Assembly: GCF_003319115.1 (NCBI RefSeq)
Contig: NZ_QOHF01000018.1
Coordinates: forward strand, 1 to 64,000
Length of the DNA: 64,000 nt
Direction: 5' to 3'
Source of the DNA: Geodermatophilus sp. TF02-6
GTDB taxonomy: Bacteria > Actinomycetota > Actinomycetes > Mycobacteriales > Geodermatophilaceae
In this document: in pieces, positions 60,752 to 64,000 of the stretch
Layout: every line of letters starts with the position of its first letter
Position numbering within the stretch: position 1 is the first letter of the stretch
The notes under the pieces: generated by a model
What the model was told of the DNA's origin: nothing
The model's database searches: none
Seen by the model: only the letters and a program-made list of their open reading frames with translations
Translations under genes and position numbers: made by a program

Positions 60752-60850
60752 AGCAGGACCCCCTGCCCCCCGCCGCTCGCAGGCTGGCCTCGCCCGGAGG
60801 CTCGCCCCGAGCGTGCGAGGGGTGAGAGGGGCGAGGTCCTCCTGCCTGCA
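60752..60850. repeat. Dispersed GC-rich repeats between gcl and glxK
   Basis: AGGACCCCCTGCCCCCCGCC and GCTCGCAGGCTGG, then CGCCCCGAGCGTGCGAGGGG. The same modules as in the other 3' gaps, here inside a likely operon. Confidence 0.62.
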
Positions 60851-60893
60851 GCGGGGCCGCCGTCCCCTCCGCCGAGCCCACCGAGGAGGAACC

Positions 60894-62033
60894 GTGCGCA
60901 TCGTGGTGGCACCCGACAAGTTCAAGGGCAGCCTGTCCGCATCCGAGGTCGCCGCCCACGTCGCCGCCGGGCTGACGGCCGCCGCCCCGGGCCTGACCGT
61001 GGCCGCCATCCCCGTCGCCGACGGGGGAGAGGGCACGCTCGAGGCCGCCGAGGCCGCCGGGTTCCGGCGGGTGCCGGCCGAGGTCGCCGGGCCGACCGGC
61101 GAGCCGCTGGCCAGTGCCCTGGCGGTGCGCGGAACCACCGCGGTGGTGGAGATGGCCGCGGCGTCGGGGCTGGCCGCGCTGCCCGCCGGGCGGCCGGCCC
61201 CGCTGGCCGCGACCAGCCTGGGCACCGGCCAGCTGATCCGGACGGCCCTGGACCTCGGTTGCACCGAGGTGGTCGTGGGTGTCGGGGGCAGCGCCTGCAC
61301 CGACGGCGGCGCCGGGGTGCTCGTCGGCCTCGGCGCCCGGCTGCTCGACCGCGAGGGCCGCGAACTCCCACCCGGCGGAGGTGCCCTGGTCGACCTGGCG
61401 CGGGTCGACCTCGCCGGCCTGGACCCGCGGCTGACGTCGGTACGGGTCGTCCTCGCCTCCGACGTCGACAACCCCCTGCTGGGTCCCCGGGGGGCCGCGG
61501 CCGTGTACGCCCCGCAGAAGGGCGCGTCCCCGGCCGACGTGGAGCTGCTCGAGATCGGGCTGCGCCGCTGGGTCGACACCCTGGGGCAGGTGCTGAGGGA
61601 GGCGGCAGCCGCCGCTCAGGCACCGGGCGCCGGCGCGGCGGGCGGAGTGGGCTACGCCTGCCTCGCCGTGCTCGGCGCCGTGCGCCGGCCGGGCATCGAC
61701 GTCGTCCTCGACCTCACCGACTTCTCCGCCGAGCTGGCCGTGGCCGGGCTCGTGGTGACCGGAGAGGGGTCGCTGGACGCGCAGACGCTGCACGGCAAGG
61801 CGCCGGCCGGGGTCGCCGCTCGAGCCCGCGCCGCCGGGGTGCCGGTGGTCGCGGTCGCCGGACGCTGCCTGCTCGACGCCGGCGGTCTGCGCGACGCCGG
61901 CATCGCCGCCGCCTACGCCCTCACCGATCTGGAACCCGACGTCGACCGCTGCATCCAGGAGGCCGGCCCGCTGCTCGAGCAGCTCGCGCACCGGATCGCT
62001 CGTGAGCGCCTCGCCGTCCAACCCGCGCCGTGA
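60894..62033 (+). CDS. glxK: Glycerate 2-kinase (GlxK/GarK type)
   Basis: Phosphorylates D-glycerate to 2-phosphoglycerate, closing the route to central metabolism. 379 aa. RIVVAPDKFKGSLSASEVA at the N-terminus, IPVADGGEGTLEA, GVGGSACTDGGAG, APQKGA, and VTGEGSLDAQTLHGKAP near the end. GTG 60894 with GAGGAGGA upstream. Confidence 0.95.
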   Translation: MRIVVAPDKFKGSLSASEVAAHVAAGLTAAAPGLTVAAIPVADGGEGTLEAAEAAGFRRVPAEVAGPTGEPLASALAVRGTTAVVEMAAASGLAALPAGRPAPLAATSLGTGQLIRTALDLGCTEVVVGVGGSACTDGGAGVLVGLGARLLDREGRELPPGGGALVDLARVDLAGLDPRLTSVRVVLASDVDNPLLGPRGAAAVYAPQKGASPADVELLEIGLRRWVDTLGQVLREAAAAAQAPGAGAAGGVGYACLAVLGAVRRPGIDVVLDLTDFSAELAVAGLVVTGEGSLDAQTLHGKAPAGVAARARAAGVPVVAVAGRCLLDAGGLRDAGIAAAYALTDLEPDVDRCIQEAGPLLEQLAHRIARERLAVQPAP

Positions 62034-62062
62034 GCCTGGCCCGCTCCTCAGGAAGGAGCCTC

Positions 62063-62245
62063 ATGACCGCGACGCAGCGGGTCATCACCGACGGACTGCC
62101 CGCGCAGCTGCCCCGCGTCGACGCCGATGAGACCGCAGAGTGGCGAGAGCCCCTCGACGGCGTGGTGGCCGAGGCGGCGGCCCGCCACCGGCTGGACGAT
62201 CCGGATTCCTTCCCGGTGGGGATCTCCGCGGGAGGCGACTCGTGA
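62063..62245 (+). CDS. Short ORF resembling a pyruvate dehydrogenase E1 N-terminus
   Basis: 60 aa. RVITDGLPAQLPRVDADETA then EWREPLDGVV resembles the first conserved stretch of AceE-type E1 proteins (GLPSQLPDIDPEETSEW-like); the remaining 800+ residues are absent and the tail is unrelated. AGGAAGGAG precedes the ATG, and the stop overlaps the next gene (GTGA), so it is probably translated as a leader-like short peptide. It may be only a relic. Confidence 0.5.
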   Translation: MTATQRVITDGLPAQLPRVDADETAEWREPLDGVVAEAAARHRLDDPDSFPVGISAGGDS

Positions 62246-62649
62246 CCTCCGTTCCGCTCTTCGTCAACGGGGAGGGGATGCGCGGCGGGTCCGTGCACCA
62301 CAGCATCGCCGGGCACCGCTTCCTCGGCGAGGTGACCACCGCGCCCCGCTACCGCTTCTACTCCGTCGGGGACCGCTTCCCGGCGCTCTGGCCGGTGACC
62401 GACGACGGTCGGTCGGTGCCCGGGGAGCTCTACGACGTGCCGCTGGAAGTGATCCGGGACGCGTTCATCCCGTCGGAACCACCGGAGCTCGAGCTCGGGG
62501 TCATCGAGCTGCACGACGGTTCCGCCGCGCTGGCGGTGCTCCTCCGGCCCGAGGCGCACGGCTCCCCGGAGATGGCCGACATCTCGGAATCCGGCGGGTG
62601 GCGCGCCCATCGCGCTCGGTCCGCCACATCAGGCGGTGGGGATGAGTGA
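62242..62649 (+). CDS. Allophanate-hydrolase-related (AtzF C-terminal-like) protein
   Basis: 135 aa. PLFVNGEGMRGGSVHHSIAG and FLGEVTTAPRYRFYSVGDRF, LYDVPLEVIRDAFIPSEPPE, LELGVIELHDGS and the ending SGGWRAH match the C-terminal domain of allophanate hydrolase, related to gamma-glutamylcyclotransferases. The amidase domain is absent. Translationally coupled to the short ORF upstream. Probably works in ureide nitrogen release; the reaction is unknown. Confidence 0.78.
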   Translation: MTSVPLFVNGEGMRGGSVHHSIAGHRFLGEVTTAPRYRFYSVGDRFPALWPVTDDGRSVPGELYDVPLEVIRDAFIPSEPPELELGVIELHDGSAALAVLLRPEAHGSPEMADISESGGWRAHRARSATSGGGDE

Positions 62650-62725
62650 CGACGTCGCCGTGCAGGCATCACAGCCGCCCACCCATCCCTCGACGATGAC
62701 GACGACGACGACGAAGGAGTCGGAC

Positions 62726-63556
62726 ATGACCACCGCCTACTACGCCCCCCGAGGGGGACTGCCCGGACAGGACGAGCTGCTCACCGACCGGGCGATGTTC
62801 ACCGAGGCCTACGCGGTCATCCCGCGCGGCACGATGCGGGACATCGTCACCAGCTACCTACCGCACTGGGACGGGATGCGGATGTGGATCCTCGCCCGTC
62901 CGCTGTCCGGTTTCGCCGAGACCTTCTCCCAGTACGTCGTCGAAGTCGCCCCAGGGGGAGGCAGCGACCGTCCGGAGACCGACCGCCGGGCCGAGGCGGT
63001 GTTGTTCGTCGTCGAGGGCGAGCTCCAGCTGACCATCGGCGAGGAGGCCCATCGGCTCGAACCCGGGGGCTATGCCTACCTCCCGGCCGCCCAGCAGTGG
63101 ACGGTGCGCAACACCGGCGATGCCCCGGCCCGGTTCCACTGGGTACGGAAGGCCTACGAGGCGGTGGAGGGGGTCGAGATCCCGCCGGCCTTCGTCACCG
63201 ACGAGCGCGAGGTCACGCCCATCCCGATGCCCGACACGGACGGCCGCTGGGTGACCTCCCGCTTCGTCGACCCGGCCGACATGCGCCACGACATGCACGT
63301 CAACATCGTCACGTTCCAACCCGGTGCGGTCATCCCCTTCCCCGAGACCCACGTGATGGAGCACGGGCTCTACGTCCTGGAAGGCAAAGCGGTGTACCGG
63401 CTCAACCAGGACTGGGTCGAGGTCCAAGAAGGTGACTTCATGTGGCTGCGCGCCTTCTGTCCGCAGGCTTGCTACGCCGGAGGCCCCGGGCTGTTCCGCT
63501 ACCTGCTCTACAAGGACGTGAACCGGCACGTCGGCCTGAGCCGCCAGTTCGGCTGA
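62726..63556 (+). CDS. allE: (S)-Ureidoglycine aminohydrolase
   Basis: Mn-dependent bicupin that deaminates ureidoglycine from allantoate to ureidoglycolate. 276 aa. First cupin ETDRRAEAVLFVVEGELQLT with LEPGGYAYLP; second cupin with the metal site PETHVMEHGLYVLEGKAVYR, and WVEVQEGDFMWLRAFCPQAC. GAAGGAG before the ATG. Links urate degradation to the glyoxylate genes. The allantoinase and amidohydrolase steps are not in the window. Confidence 0.93.
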   Translation: MTTAYYAPRGGLPGQDELLTDRAMFTEAYAVIPRGTMRDIVTSYLPHWDGMRMWILARPLSGFAETFSQYVVEVAPGGGSDRPETDRRAEAVLFVVEGELQLTIGEEAHRLEPGGYAYLPAAQQWTVRNTGDAPARFHWVRKAYEAVEGVEIPPAFVTDEREVTPIPMPDTDGRWVTSRFVDPADMRHDMHVNIVTFQPGAVIPFPETHVMEHGLYVLEGKAVYRLNQDWVEVQEGDFMWLRAFCPQACYAGGPGLFRYLLYKDVNRHVGLSRQFG

Positions 63557-63911
63557 GACCCAGCAGGCGTGCGGCTGGCAGACGAGTGATGACCGTGCCG
63601 CCTGCCCCACGAGCCGTCACAGGACGACGGAACGGCCCACACCCCTGCGCCGACGGCGACGAGCACCCCGCCGCCCTCGACAGCTGGCCGACTCACCACG
63701 GCACTGCCCGCAGCCGCTCTGCCCTCGAGAGTCCCCCTTCGGTCAGCCGACTCTGCCGCGGAGCGACCTGCCTGGGCGGGACGGCCGCTCGAGCAGGTGC
63801 ACGCCCGGCTCGCCAGAGACCTGCACGACCTGCTCCATCCACTCGCCAGAGTGCAGCCCACCTGGTGGACGCGGCGGCCGGTGCCGGTACCCATGACGAG
63901 GAGGAACGTCG
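63557..63911. other. Gap without a recognised gene
   Basis: About 355 bp. Several frames stay open because of base composition, but none shows a conserved motif or a ribosome-binding site with a plausible start. Confidence 0.4.
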
Positions 63912-64000
63912 ATGACCGAGAAGCCGTCCCGGCAGCCGGGGACGCCCGACCCAGGCCCCGAGCAGACCGCCGGACAGGAGGCCCCCCAGCAGCCGCCCCC
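63912..64000 (+). CDS. Partial CDS, N-terminus of an unknown protein
   Basis: ATG 63912 preceded by GAGGAGGAACG. The 29 visible codons are Pro/Gln/Gly-rich (MTEKPSRQPGTPDPGPEQTA) and look like a disordered N-terminus. Runs off the window, so the product cannot be named. Confidence 0.5.
   Translation, partial: MTEKPSRQPGTPDPGPEQTAGQEAPQQPP

Overview
The window is very GC-rich chromosomal DNA with dense GTG starts, many 4-nt ATGA/GTGA gene overlaps and several probable leaderless starts (TANNNT box 6-8 nt before the start codon). Lsr2, CarD, DisA, an LpqE-like lipoprotein and the block DUF6779 - Rossmann/DUF2520 - panC - panD - coaX - lysS - lsr2 - clpC - mutY - disA - radA - lpqE - carD - ispD - ispF - cysS - SpoU methylase follow the order I know from the Mycobacterium Rv3579c-Rv3604c neighbourhood. 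The repeats, the STAS protein and the general style suggest a Geodermatophilaceae-like actinobacterium (Blastococcus/Geodermatophilus/Modestobacter); that placement is inference.

Layout. 1-4.0 kb: an OpuC/ProU-type compatible-solute ABC transporter, with the ATPase gene ending in an 88-bp tandem repeat and two permeases plus a lipoprotein on the opposite strand. 4.1-14.0 kb: cofactor block (pantothenate panC/panD, NAD nadB/nadC, CoA coaX), lysS and lsr2. 14-18 kb: repeats, a small STAS protein and clpC. 18-30.6 kb: mutY, membrane protein, disA, radA, lpqE-like, FeS photolyase, UbiA-type prenyltransferase, carD, the MEP genes ispD/ispF, cysS and a SpoU rRNA methylase. 30.8-36.3 kb: envelope and stress genes (DUF445, HtrA protease, FetB-like permease, universal stress protein).

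36.36-41.59 kb: a genomic island in tRNA-Thr(UGU). It is bounded by a 38-bp repeat of the tRNA 3' half and carries a tyrosine integrase, a DUF3800-like protein, a decayed serine resolvase and a frame-disrupted archaeo-eukaryotic-primase/SF2-helicase gene of the TOTE conflict type. A second integrase remnant lies just outside the right boundary. 41.6-49.6 kb: an accessory zone of pirins, GNAT, DUF5996, VOC, RibD-C reductases, CDGSH and peroxiredoxin, with at least four gene fragments.

49.7-63.6 kb: purine/ureide catabolism. Permease, uricase, HIU hydrolase and OHCU decarboxylase convert urate to allantoin. Ureidoglycine aminohydrolase and an allophanate-hydrolase-like protein act on the ureide nitrogen. 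Glyoxylate carboligase, hydroxypyruvate isomerase, tartronate semialdehyde reductase and glycerate kinase carry glyoxylate to 2-phosphoglycerate. A DUF6986 (HpcH/CitE-fold) protein beside a malic enzyme suggests a second route, glyoxylate to malate to pyruvate. An IclR regulator sits in the middle, and a 15-bp palindrome (consensus TTTCGTNNNNCGAAA) recurs at three promoters. No allantoinase or allantoicase is visible.
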